A DNA stretch of 64,000 nucleotides, taken from positions 1 through 64,000 of the forward strand of contig NZ_JADEYH010000017.1 in assembly GCF_017114865.1 (NCBI RefSeq), written 5' to 3'. The stretch comes from Streptomyces verrucosisporus (GTDB lineage Bacteria; Actinomycetota; Actinomycetes; Streptomycetales; Streptomycetaceae). Of this stretch, positions 23,524-30,780 are shown piece by piece. The notes under the pieces were generated by a model that was not told the DNA's origin, did no database searches, and worked only from the letters and a program-made list of their open reading frames with translations. Positions within the stretch are counted from its first letter, which is position 1; every line of letters begins with the position of its first letter. Position numbers and translations under genes: made by a program.

Positions 23524-24852
23524 TCAGAGGGCGAACAGGGCGCGGTCCATGACCTGGACGCCGAAGTGGAGGGCGTCCACGGGGACGCGCTCGTCGACGC
23601 CGTGGAACATCGCCTGGTAGTTCAGCCCCTCGGGCAGCCTCAGCGGGGTGAAGCCGTAGCCCGTGATGCCCAGTTCCGCGAACTGCTTGGCGTCGGTGCC
23701 ACCGGTCATGCAGAACGGGATGACGTGGGCGTCGGGGTCGAAGTGCTCCAGGGACTCGCGCAGCACGGCGAAGGTGCGCGAGTCGACCGGCGCCTGGAGG
23801 GCCGGGCCGCGGTGGTAGAACTGCCAGTCCACGTCCGGGCCGGTGAGCTCGTCCATGGTGGCGGTGAACTCCTCCTCGGTGCCGGGGAGCATCCGCCCGT
23901 CCACATGCGCCTCGGCGGTGCCGGGGATGACGTTGATCTTGTAACCGGCCTTGAGTCCGGTGGGGTTGGTGCTGTTGCGCACGGTGGCCTCGACCAGCTT
24001 GGCGGACGGGCCCAGCTTGGCCAGCAGGGCGTCCACGTCGAAGTCGGGGGCGTCGAAGTCCGGGGCGTCCAGCCCGTGGATGCGGGACAGCTCGGTGAGG
24101 GCGGCGCGCACCGTCTTCGACAGCCGCACCGGCCAGTCGTGCTCGCCGATGCGGTGCACCGCGGCGGCCAGCCGGCTCACCGCGTTGGCGCGGTTGACCT
24201 TGGAGCCGTGCCCGGCCCGGCCGTTGGCGGTCAGCTCCATCCAGGCCGTGCCGCGCTCGCCCGCCGCGATCGGGTAGAGCTGCAGGCCGCCGCCGGCGTG
24301 GAAGGTGTAGGCGCCGGACTCGCTTATGCCCTCGGTGCAGCCCTCGAACAGCTCCGGGTGCTCGCGGGCGAGGAAGTCGGCGCCGTACTGGCCGGTGTCC
24401 TCCTCGTCGGCGGTGAAGGCGAGGACGATGTCGCGGCGGGGGCGCACCCCGGCCCTGGCCCAGGCGCGGGCGACGGCGAGGACCATCGCGTCGGCGTTCT
24501 TCATGTCGACCGCGCCCCGGCCCCAGACCACGCCGTCGCGGATCTCGCCGGAGAAGGGGTGGACGGTCCAGTCGGCGGGCTCGGCGGGCACCACGTCCAG
24601 GTGGCCGTGGACGAGCAGCGCGTCGGCGGAGGAGTCGGTGCCCTCGATGCGGGCGACGACGTTGGTGCGGCCGCGGACCTTCTCCAGCACCACCGGCTCG
24701 ATCCCGGCGTCGGACAGCTTCCCGGCGACGTACTCGGCGGCCTTGCGCTCGGTGCCGTCGCCGTTGCCGAGGTTGACGGAGTCGATGCGGATCAGCTCGG
24801 AGGTGAAGGCGACCGCCTCGTCGAGTGCCCGGTTGTCGATGCGCTCAGCCAT
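23524..24852 (-). CDS. M20-family metallopeptidase/deacylase
   Basis: This 442-residue di-zinc hydrolase shows metal motifs LVHGHLDVVPAE (His and catalytic Asp), RGAVDMKNADA, AFTADEEDTGQYG (catalytic Glu), and the late His in MFHGVDERVP. The dimerisation domain starts with TANGRAGHGS. It may be a dipeptidase, carboxypeptidase or amidohydrolase. A small internal duplication DAPDFDAPDFD lies at about residue 290. The start overlaps the end of the M55 gene by 8 bp, so the two peptidases are translationally coupled. Confidence 0.9.
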   Translation of the reverse strand: MAERIDNRALDEAVAFTSELIRIDSVNLGNGDGTERKAAEYVAGKLSDAGIEPVVLEKVRGRTNVVARIEGTDSSADALLVHGHLDVVPAEPADWTVHPFSGEIRDGVVWGRGAVDMKNADAMVLAVARAWARAGVRPRRDIVLAFTADEEDTGQYGADFLAREHPELFEGCTEGISESGAYTFHAGGGLQLYPIAAGERGTAWMELTANGRAGHGSKVNRANAVSRLAAAVHRIGEHDWPVRLSKTVRAALTELSRIHGLDAPDFDAPDFDVDALLAKLGPSAKLVEATVRNSTNPTGLKAGYKINVIPGTAEAHVDGRMLPGTEEEFTATMDELTGPDVDWQFYHRGPALQAPVDSRTFAVLRESLEHFDPDAHVIPFCMTGGTDAKQFAELGITGYGFTPLRLPEGLNYQAMFHGVDERVPVDALHFGVQVMDRALFAL

Positions 24853-25681
24853 ACTGCTCCTCCACTGCGGCAGAGACGACGGTGGTGACCGCCTTGAAGG
24901 TGCGGATCCCCTCGTACATGGACGGCGATGTGTACGCCACCCGGCGCTCACCCGTCTGCTCCACGCCGGGCACGACGGTGGCCGCGCCGGCCAGGTGCTC
25001 GGCGTCGAACTCGATCTCGACGGTGTGCGGCCGGGGGCCGGTGGGCTCGTGGCGCACCGCCAGCGCGGCCGCCTCCTTCGCCGCCGCGCGGATGTCGGCG
25101 GCGGTGCGGGCGGGGGTGCGGCAGACGGCGGCGTAGCGGGAGACGTAGTCCTTGACGGCGACGCCGCGCGCGGCGGGGGCGTAGCCGCGGGCGTCGTCGC
25201 AGGTGCGGTCGTCGCCGGTGACCAGGACGACGGGGACGCCGTACTCGGCCACCACCGCGGCGTTCAGGCGGCCCTCGCTGGCCCGCTCGCCGTCCAGCCA
25301 CACGCCGGTGAGGGAGTTGGCGAGGTAGGTGTGGGCCAGGACGCCCTCGGCTCCGGCGCCGGTGTGGTAGCCGACGAAGGCGATGCCGTCGACGTCGCCG
25401 TGCTGGACGCCCTCGACCATGCTGAGCGACTTGTGGCGGCCGGTGAGCATCTGGGCGCGGTCGTCCAGCTTCTCCAGCAGCAGGTTGCGCATCGTCCAGT
25501 GCGCCTCGTTGACCAGCACCTCGTCCGCGCCGCCGTCGAGGAGGCCGGCGATCGCCGCGTTCACGTCGGAGGTGAACATCGGGCGGCAGCGTTCCCACTG
25601 CGGGGTCCCGGGCAGGACGTCGGCGGGCCAGGTCACCCCCGTGGCGCCCTCCATGTCGGCGCTGATCAGGATCTTCGTCAT
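24845..25681 (-). CDS. M55-family D-aminopeptidase (DppA-like)
   Basis: This 278-residue protein matches the decameric zinc D-aminopeptidase family typified by Bacillus DppA, which trims D-amino-acid-containing peptides such as D-Ala-D-Ala. Zinc-ligand motifs are visible: ISADMEGATGV (Asp9, Glu11), VNEAHWTMRN, FVGYHTGAGAEGVLAHT and ERASEGRLNAAV. The ATG at 25679-25681 lies 8 nt from a consensus-like -10, so the transcript is probably leaderless. It is the first gene of an operon with the M20 peptidase, suggesting joint use of cell-wall-derived peptides. Confidence 0.92.
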   Translation of the reverse strand: MTKILISADMEGATGVTWPADVLPGTPQWERCRPMFTSDVNAAIAGLLDGGADEVLVNEAHWTMRNLLLEKLDDRAQMLTGRHKSLSMVEGVQHGDVDGIAFVGYHTGAGAEGVLAHTYLANSLTGVWLDGERASEGRLNAAVVAEYGVPVVLVTGDDRTCDDARGYAPAARGVAVKDYVSRYAAVCRTPARTAADIRAAAKEAAALAVRHEPTGPRPHTVEIEFDAEHLAGAATVVPGVEQTGERRVAYTSPSMYEGIRTFKAVTTVVSAAVEEQYG

Positions 25682-25689
25682 GGAAGGCC

Positions 25690-25717
25690 ACGTTACGCCC
25701 AGCCCGGGCGGCGTCAA
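25690..25717 (-). promoter_or_regulatory. Vegetative promoter of the M55-M20 operon
   Basis: On the minus strand TTGACG (25712-25717), 16 nt, TAACGT (25690-25695). The ATG begins 8 nt downstream, giving a predicted leaderless or near-leaderless mRNA. Confidence 0.7.
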
Positions 25718-25744
25718 AGACCAGGGGGGAGTGCCGGGCCGGTG

Positions 25745-26551
25745 TCACCGGTCCACGCCTTCGGCGCCAGTCCGGCGTCGGTCGCCCCGGCCCACCACCA
25801 GCCAGTTCGACGGCAGGTCCAGGCGTGAGCCGTCCGGTTCGAAGCCGGTCGTGGACAGCGGCAGCGAGCCCCCGGCGAGCACCCGTAGTCCGGCCGCGGT
25901 GAACGGCGCGGCCTGTTCCGTGAGTTCGGCCGGTTCGGCCGGTTCGGCCGGTTCGGCGGATGCGGCCGGTTCCCGCCCGGGGGTCCGCGGGGCGCCCTGC
26001 GTGTGCGGCAGATCGAGGAGGCCGGGGGTGTCGAGGGAGCCGGGCAGCTCGGTGGGGTGGGTGGCGCCCGCCCCCTGGGCCAGGGCCGCTTCGGCCTCGG
26101 GCGCGGCCTCCACCACGAAGGCGCGGCCGCGCTCCCCCACCAGCGCCGCGACGGACTCGGCGACACGGGCGCGGCCGGCGGGTCCGCTGCGCCGCAGGAC
26201 GCCGCGCAGGTAGACGTTGGCGTCGCCGAGTTCACCGTGCAGCCGCCGCATCGCGGCGGGGTCGGCGGCGTCGAGCTGCCGGAAGTCGGGCGCGGAGCGC
26301 CCGCCGGCCCCCTCCCCCACCGCCGTCCGGGCTCGCTCCAGGACGGCGGCCGAGCGGTCGATTCCGACGCACGGGTGGAAGCGCCCGGCCAGGAAGACCG
26401 TCTGGGCCCCGTTGCCGCAGTCGGCGTCGACCAGCGGGAGGTCCGGGGCGAAGTGCTTCTCGAAGATCGGCATGTGCACGGCGGCCGTGATCGCGGGGTC
26501 GGTGCTCCGGATGCCCTGCGAGGAGCCGCCGTCTTCGAGTGTGGCATTCAC
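25745..26551 (-). CDS. Class I SAM-dependent methyltransferase with a repeat linker
   Basis: This 268-residue protein has N-terminal FEKHFAPDLPLVDADCGNGA with motif I as VDADCGNGAQTVFLAG, then PCVGIDRSAAVLERART and FRQLDAADPAAMRRL, typical of the Rossmann methyltransferase fold. A linker at about residues 196-209 is a run of Ala-Glu-Pro triplets coded by a 9-bp tandem repeat (25924-25957). After it comes PFTAAGLRVLAGGSLPL and a C-terminus NWLVVGRGDR. The substrate is unknown. It lies alone, 63 bp upstream of the M55 gene region on the same strand. Confidence 0.82.
   Translation of the reverse strand: MNATLEDGGSSQGIRSTDPAITAAVHMPIFEKHFAPDLPLVDADCGNGAQTVFLAGRFHPCVGIDRSAAVLERARTAVGEGAGGRSAPDFRQLDAADPAAMRRLHGELGDANVYLRGVLRRSGPAGRARVAESVAALVGERGRAFVVEAAPEAEAALAQGAGATHPTELPGSLDTPGLLDLPHTQGAPRTPGREPAASAEPAEPAEPAELTEQAAPFTAAGLRVLAGGSLPLSTTGFEPDGSRLDLPSNWLVVGRGDRRRTGAEGVDR
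25924..25957. repeat. In-frame 9-bp tandem repeat in a methyltransferase gene
   Basis: GTTCGGCCG occurs three times perfectly and a fourth time imperfectly. On the coding strand it reads as repeated Ala-Glu-Pro. Unit gain or loss would keep the frame. Confidence 0.85.
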
Positions 26552-26725
26552 GGGGTCTCTCCCTCGTCGCGTCCGCGGGCCGCGGGTACGGCCGCCGGGA
26601 GAACCCGGCTACCCCGTCCGGCGCGGTTCGTGCATCCGGGTGCCGTGCCGTCCGGCCGGAGGCGCCGCGGGGCGGAACGCGCCAGGCCGGAGCGGGGCGA
26701 GGCGGGGTGGAGGCGAGGCGGGCGG

Positions 26726-27196
26726 TCAGGCGCCCGCGCGGCCCTCGGCCTCGGTCTCGGTCTCGGCGGCGAGGTTGGCGAGCAGCTCGTCGTAGATGCG
26801 GGCGAGCCCCTTGGGGGCGAAGGCGCGCTCGAAGAAGCCGCCGACGCCGCCCGCGCCCTTCCAGGCGGTGGTGACGGTGACCCGCGAGGCGCCCTCGGCC
26901 GAGCCCGGGGTGACGGTCCAGGTGGTGACCATCGAGGAGTTGCGGTCGCGCTCGACCAGCTGCCCCTCCATGGGCTCGTCCACCTCCATCAGGCAGTCGC
27001 GGACCCGCTTGGAGGTGGCCTGGAGCTTCCAGCGGACGAGCGTGCCCTTGCCGTCGCCGCCCTCGCGCACCTCGTACTCGCCGAACTGCCCGGGCAGCAG
27101 CCTGCCCCGGGTGCCGCTGTAGTCGGCGAGCGCGTCGAACACGTCCTCCGGGCGGGCCGCGATCTCGCGCTGCGTGGTGGATTCGACCTGCGCCAT
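26726..27196 (-). CDS. SRPBCC-family (START-like) protein
   Basis: This 156-residue protein has the helix-grip START fold, recognised from TQREIAARPEDVFDALADYS, GKGTLVRWKLQATSKRVRDC and VTVTTAWKGAGGVGGFFERA followed by a long C-terminal helix. Members bind lipids or act as polyketide cyclases; this one has the polyketide_cyc2 form, but no polyketide synthase is nearby. The ATG at 27194-27196 precedes the conserved fold by only a few residues. It is divergent from the radical SAM gene and has a perfect 46-bp palindrome 46 bp upstream of its start. Confidence 0.85.
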   Translation of the reverse strand: MAQVESTTQREIAARPEDVFDALADYSGTRGRLLPGQFGEYEVREGGDGKGTLVRWKLQATSKRVRDCLMEVDEPMEGQLVERDRNSSMVTTWTVTPGSAEGASRVTVTTAWKGAGGVGGFFERAFAPKGLARIYDELLANLAAETETEAEGRAGA

Positions 27197-27241
27197 GGCT
27201 GCTCCCCTGGGAGTCCTGGTGATTCCGGTGGTCCGGGTGGT

Positions 27242-27287
27242 CCAGCGGCTCCGCCGTGACGGCCGGCCGTCACGGCGGAGCCGCTGG
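27242..27287. promoter_or_regulatory. Perfect 46-bp palindrome in a divergent promoter region
   Basis: Two 23-nt arms (27242-27264 and 27265-27287) are perfectly complementary with no spacer. Unlike the other long palindromes of this window it does not lie at a gene end but between two divergent starts. It may be an operator, an insulator-type terminator, or part of the SRPBCC leader. Confidence 0.6.
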
Positions 27288-27340
27288 CGCCAGCCAACCA
27301 CCCGTGACGCGCCCGCCCAAATCGGGGTTACCACCGATGG

Positions 27341-27352
27341 GAACAGATGTTC
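27341..27352. promoter_or_regulatory. LexA (SOS box)-like site upstream of the radical SAM gene
   Basis: GAACAGATGTTC is a perfect GAAC-N4-GTTC palindrome, the core of the actinobacterial SOS box (TCGAAC-N4-GTTCGA); the outer TCG/CGA bases are not kept. It lies 31 bp upstream of the ATG at 27384 and just upstream of the RBS, a position suited to repression. Confidence 0.6.
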
Positions 27353-27383
27353 TATTCTTGTGCGGACCGAACGAGGAGGTCGC

Positions 27384-28412
27384 ATGCGCTGGGACAATCT
27401 GCACCGGGACACACCGGACGCGAGCGGCACCGCCGCCCTCTTCGGCTCCGACGTGGTCACACGCACCATCGACACCCCGGAGTTCAGGGGCGTCACCTTC
27501 CACGAGGTGCGGGCCCGCTCGATCATCAACCGGGTGCCGGGCGCCTCCCGGATGCCGTTCGAGTGGACCGTCAACCCCTACCGGGGCTGCTCACACGCGT
27601 GCGTGTACTGCTTCGCCCGCCGCAGCCACGGCTATCTGGACCTGGACACCGGCACCGGTTTCGACACCCAGATCGTGGTGAAGACCAACGCCGACCGGCT
27701 GCTGCGCCGGGAGCTGGCCTCCCCGCGCTGGCCGGGCCACCACATAGCCATGGGCACCAACGTCGACTGCTACCAGCGCGCCGAGGGCCGCTACCGGCTG
27801 ATGCCCGGCATCCTGACCGCCCTGCGCGACCACGCCAACCCGTTCTCCATCCTCACCAAGGGCACCCTGATCCTGCGCGACCTGGACCTGCTGCGCTCGG
27901 CCGGAGCGGTGGCCGAGGTGGGCGTCTCGGTGTCGGTGGCCTTCCTGGACGAGGAGCTGTGGCGCACCGTCGAGCCCGGCGCCCCCGCACCCGAACGGCG
28001 CCTGGAGGTGGTGCGCGCCCTCACCGACCACGGCATCGGCTGCGGGGTGTTGATGGCCCCGGTGATCCCGTTCCTCTCCGACAGCTCCGGCAAGCTCCGT
28101 GCGACGGTGCGGGCGATCGCGGCGGCGGGCGCGACCTCCGTCACGCCGCTGGCCCTGCACCTGCGGCCGGGTGCGCGCGAGTGGTTCACCGCCTGGCTGG
28201 CCCGGCACCACCCGGGCCTGGTGGGCCACTACGAGCGGCTGTACGCCGACGGCGCCTACGCCCCGAGGTGGTACCAGCGCCGGATCACCCGGCAGGTGCA
28301 CGAACTGGCCGAGGAGTACGGCATCGGGCCGTCCGGGCCGGGGGCGCACCGGGGCGTCCCCGAGCCCCGGTGCGCCCCCGAGCCGGGCCCGACGCAGCTC
28401 ACCCTGCTGTGA
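27384..28412 (+). CDS. Rv2578c-family radical SAM protein (SplB-like)
   Basis: This 342-residue protein has the radical SAM cluster motif Cys69-x3-Cys73-x2-Cys76 (GCSHACVYC), followed by the family string FARRSHGYLDLD and GTNVDCYQRAEGRYRLMPG. It belongs to the Rv2578c group, distantly related to spore photoproduct lyase and often linked to DNA-damage responses; the reaction is not established. The ATG at 27384 has GAGGAGG at 27373-27379. A LexA-like box lies just upstream, in keeping with DNA-damage control. Its 3' end overlaps the convergent GNAT gene by 14 bp. Confidence 0.88.
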   Translation: MRWDNLHRDTPDASGTAALFGSDVVTRTIDTPEFRGVTFHEVRARSIINRVPGASRMPFEWTVNPYRGCSHACVYCFARRSHGYLDLDTGTGFDTQIVVKTNADRLLRRELASPRWPGHHIAMGTNVDCYQRAEGRYRLMPGILTALRDHANPFSILTKGTLILRDLDLLRSAGAVAEVGVSVSVAFLDEELWRTVEPGAPAPERRLEVVRALTDHGIGCGVLMAPVIPFLSDSSGKLRATVRAIAAAGATSVTPLALHLRPGAREWFTAWLARHHPGLVGHYERLYADGAYAPRWYQRRITRQVHELAEEYGIGPSGPGAHRGVPEPRCAPEPGPTQLTLL

Positions 28413-28983
28413 GACCCGCCCCGCCCGGTTCACGCGTGTAGCGCACCTCCGCCACGGGCGTCCCTCCGGCGTCGAAGAGCGACCTCGCCCCGTCCGGGGC
28501 GAAGCCCGCCGCCGCGTAGAAGCGGCGGGCCCGCTCGTTGCCCTCCACAACCCACAGCCGCAGCCGGGGCATCCTGCGCGCGTCCGCCCGCCGCACCACC
28601 TCGGCCAGCAGCGCGCGCCCGAGACCCGAGCCGATGAGCTCCGGCTCCACGTACAGGGCGTACAGCTCGCCGTCGCGGCAGTCCTCCTCCTCGCACCCAC
28701 CACCGCCGCTGCCGCCGCCCTCCCCCCGGCACGGGCCGAGGGCGGCCCATCCGGTGATACGGCCGCCGCCGTCCACCGCGACCAGGTCGGTGACCGTCTC
28801 CCGCGTCTCGGCGAAGGTCTCCCGGCGCCGGGCGGCGTACGCGGTGGCGTCCATTGCCTCCAGGTACTCACGGGGCATCAGACGGCGGTACGCGTACCAC
28901 CAGCCCCGCACCCGCAGTGCCGCCACCGCCTCCAGGTCCGCCTCGGCCGCCTCCCGTACGCGCACCGGCTCCCGTCCGTTCAC
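28399..28983 (-). CDS. GNAT-family N-acetyltransferase
   Basis: This protein has about 194 residues and a single GNAT fold: VRVREAAEADLEAVAALRVR, the acetyl-CoA-binding loop YALYVEPELIGSGLGRALL (x-Gly-x-Gly-x-Ala variant), and FYAAAGFAPDG at the end. A Gly/Glu-rich insert interrupts the sheet at about residues 86-102. The acceptor is unknown. The GTG at 28981-28983 is chosen because GAGGGGG lies 7 nt upstream; a GTG 16 codons further upstream (29031) is possible but adds only low-complexity residues. The end overlaps the radical SAM gene. Confidence 0.85.
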   Translation of the reverse strand: MNGREPVRVREAAEADLEAVAALRVRGWWYAYRRLMPREYLEAMDATAYAARRRETFAETRETVTDLVAVDGGGRITGWAALGPCRGEGGGSGGGGCEEEDCRDGELYALYVEPELIGSGLGRALLAEVVRRADARRMPRLRLWVVEGNERARRFYAAAGFAPDGARSLFDAGGTPVAEVRYTREPGGAGLTAG

Positions 28984-29243
28984 CGTCGCCCCCTCACTTC
29001 CCGCTTCCGTTCCCCGTTCGGACGCCTCCACCGGGGCGCGAGGAAGTGGTGCAACCCTCCCCCTGCGTTAGAGTAAAGCTGCTCGCCGACATGGTCGGCC
29101 TGCTTCCACGCCACCTCCGGGGCCACCGCTCCGTCGTCGTCCGGAGCCTCGGGGGTGGCCGCCCCAACCGCACCGCAGACACCGCAAGGACCCGCGGTCC
29201 GCCGCCACCGTACGGCGGTCCCGCCGGGGGAAAGGCATCAGGG

Positions 29244-29483
29244 ATGGCCGTCTTCAAGCTGCAACTCACGGATGGCCGGGAGAGGCTGGTCGAGGCCGGG
29301 CGCGCCGGACGTACCGCCGACGGCCAGATCGTCATCGAGGACACCGACTCCCTGGGCGTGTGGGACTGCCTGGAGGAGTACCCGGCCGACCGCGTGAGGG
29401 CGGTCTGGCGCCGCGGTCCCGCCGAGAGCGGCATCTACACCTGGATCCCGCAGCCCTCCGAGGGGAGTTGGTGGAGCTACTGA
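29244..29483 (+). CDS. Small conserved-type hypothetical protein
   Basis: This 79-residue protein starts MAVFKLQLTDGRERLVEAGR and ends with aromatic residues (PQPSEGSWWSY). It is acidic, with alternating hydrophobic residues that suggest a small beta-rich domain, and it has no signal peptide or membrane segment. I do not recognise a named family. The coding pattern (third-position GC) is good from the ATG at 29244. The 170 bp upstream may be a leader, with a possible -10 TAGAGT at 29069-29074. It stands alone between divergent and convergent neighbours. Confidence 0.6.
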   Translation: MAVFKLQLTDGRERLVEAGRAGRTADGQIVIEDTDSLGVWDCLEEYPADRVRAVWRRGPAESGIYTWIPQPSEGSWWSY

Positions 29484-29593
29484 CGGCTCCCGCGGCCCGG
29501 GCCGGCCGGTCAGGGCCGCCGCCTCCGCGCCGGACACCCCGGGCGCGCCGCGCACCCACCCCGCCCCCGTCGATCCACCCCGCCCGCCTCCAC

Positions 29594-29614
29594 CTTGGAA
29601 GCATCGCTTCCAAG
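29594..29614. terminator. Small hairpin in the 388-bp gene-free stretch 29484-29871
   Basis: CTTGGAAGC pairs with GCTTCCAAG around ATC. It lies between convergent genes (small protein and HEAT-repeat protein) and may end either, though it is shorter and less GC-rich than the other terminators and could be an operator instead. I see no gene in the rest of the stretch. Confidence 0.45.
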
Positions 29615-29871
29615 CCTCCTATGTCGCATTTCACAAGGCTTCACACGGGAACGGCCTGCGTTTCACACCCCGAGGGCCGTCCCATCCCTTACGTCGGGGA
29701 AGGGTTTCCCGCTCCCCGCCTCCCGCCCGGCCGGGGCCGGCGAAGGTCCCGGCCCTCCGGGCTCCGGGCCGGCGCCGACCAACCCGCGCCCCCTCCGACG
29801 TCCGGCCGGCAACCGACCGCCGCGTCCCGCCTCCGCGGGGACACCGGCACCGGTCCGGCGCCGGCCCCGGG

Positions 29872-30459
29872 TCAGAGCCTGCGCAGTGCCTCGTCGGCCG
29901 CCGCGCGCAGCTCCTCGCGCTCCCGGGCGGCCAGCAGCACCAGCCGGGCCCGCGCGTCGCCCAGCGCCCCGAGCCCGTCCACGCAGGCGCGGGCCACCTG
30001 CCAGTGGTGGACGGGGCCGGCCAGCAGCCGGTCCAGGACGCGGATCAGGGTCGGCGCGGACTGCGGTGCGCGCAGGGCGGCCAGCAGCCGGACGGGGTGT
30101 AACGCGTAGGAGGTGCGCAGCTCGTTGGTCGCCAGCGCCGCCGCGGCGCGGGCGGTACGCGGATCACCCAGGCGCAGCAGGGCACGGGCCGCCGCGGCGC
30201 AGCGGGCCGGCTCGCGGTGGTTGAGCAGGAACACCAGCGTCTCGAAGGCCCGGGGGTCCCCGGCCCGGCCCAGGGTGCAGGCGGCCAGCTCCCGGACCCA
30301 CAGGGGCCGGGCGGGTGCGGTGAGTTCGGCGGCCAGCGCGTCACGGGCGGCGGCCGTGTCCCGCCGGGCCAGGGCGAGCAGCCGCCCGTACTCCTCCGAA
30401 TCCGCCTCGGCCCGCAGCCGGTCCACCATTTCGCGGTCCATCGTGCCCGCCCTGCCCAC
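29872..30459 (-). CDS. HEAT-repeat protein with a TTA leucine codon
   Basis: This protein has about 195 residues and is built of helical HEAT-like repeats: ELAACTLGRAGDPRAFETLV, then ALLRLGDPRTARAAAALATN, and VDGLGALGDARARLVLLAAR. It is probably a scaffold or protein-binding solenoid; partner unknown. The GTG at 30457-30459 lies 10 nt after a GGGAGG RBS and is preferred, although a GTG at 30465 and an ATG at 30441 are in frame. Codon 120 from this start is TTA (bases 30102-30100), which in Streptomyces needs the bldA tRNA, so its translation may be limited to late growth. Confidence 0.75.
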   Translation of the reverse strand: MGRAGTMDREMVDRLRAEADSEEYGRLLALARRDTAAARDALAAELTAPARPLWVRELAACTLGRAGDPRAFETLVFLLNHREPARCAAAARALLRLGDPRTARAAAALATNELRTSYALHPVRLLAALRAPQSAPTLIRVLDRLLAGPVHHWQVARACVDGLGALGDARARLVLLAAREREELRAAADEALRRL

Positions 30460-30780
30460 CGGCACGTCACCTCCCTGTGGTATGTGCCACATTCCTGGAA
30501 GCGGTCTACCCTCTGGCATTCGGGTTACCCGCAGGTTAGCCTGCTCATCGGAGCGGTACCCCCGCTCAGTCGGACGGCCTGGTGACGCAGCCGTCCGGTG
30601 TGCAGTCGGTTCAGCACGCGTACACGCAGGTCGAGCACGGCCCCGGGACAGGGCCGCTCTCGCTCGTGCCACCCCTGCGCGACGCCGCGGGCCCGGCGCT
30701 CCCACGCGCCCCCGCCCGCCCTTCTCCCCTTCTCTCCCCCGCAGTCGTCACCGTCTCTTCCTCTTCTCTGGAGTCCCGTG

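Noticed and set aside
30530..30550. AGGTTAGCCT resembling half of an IdeR/DmdR iron box upstream of the HEAT-repeat and hydroxyacyl-CoA dehydrogenase genes
   Set aside because: Only the left half matches; the right half of the 19-bp consensus is poor, and neither neighbour is an iron gene.
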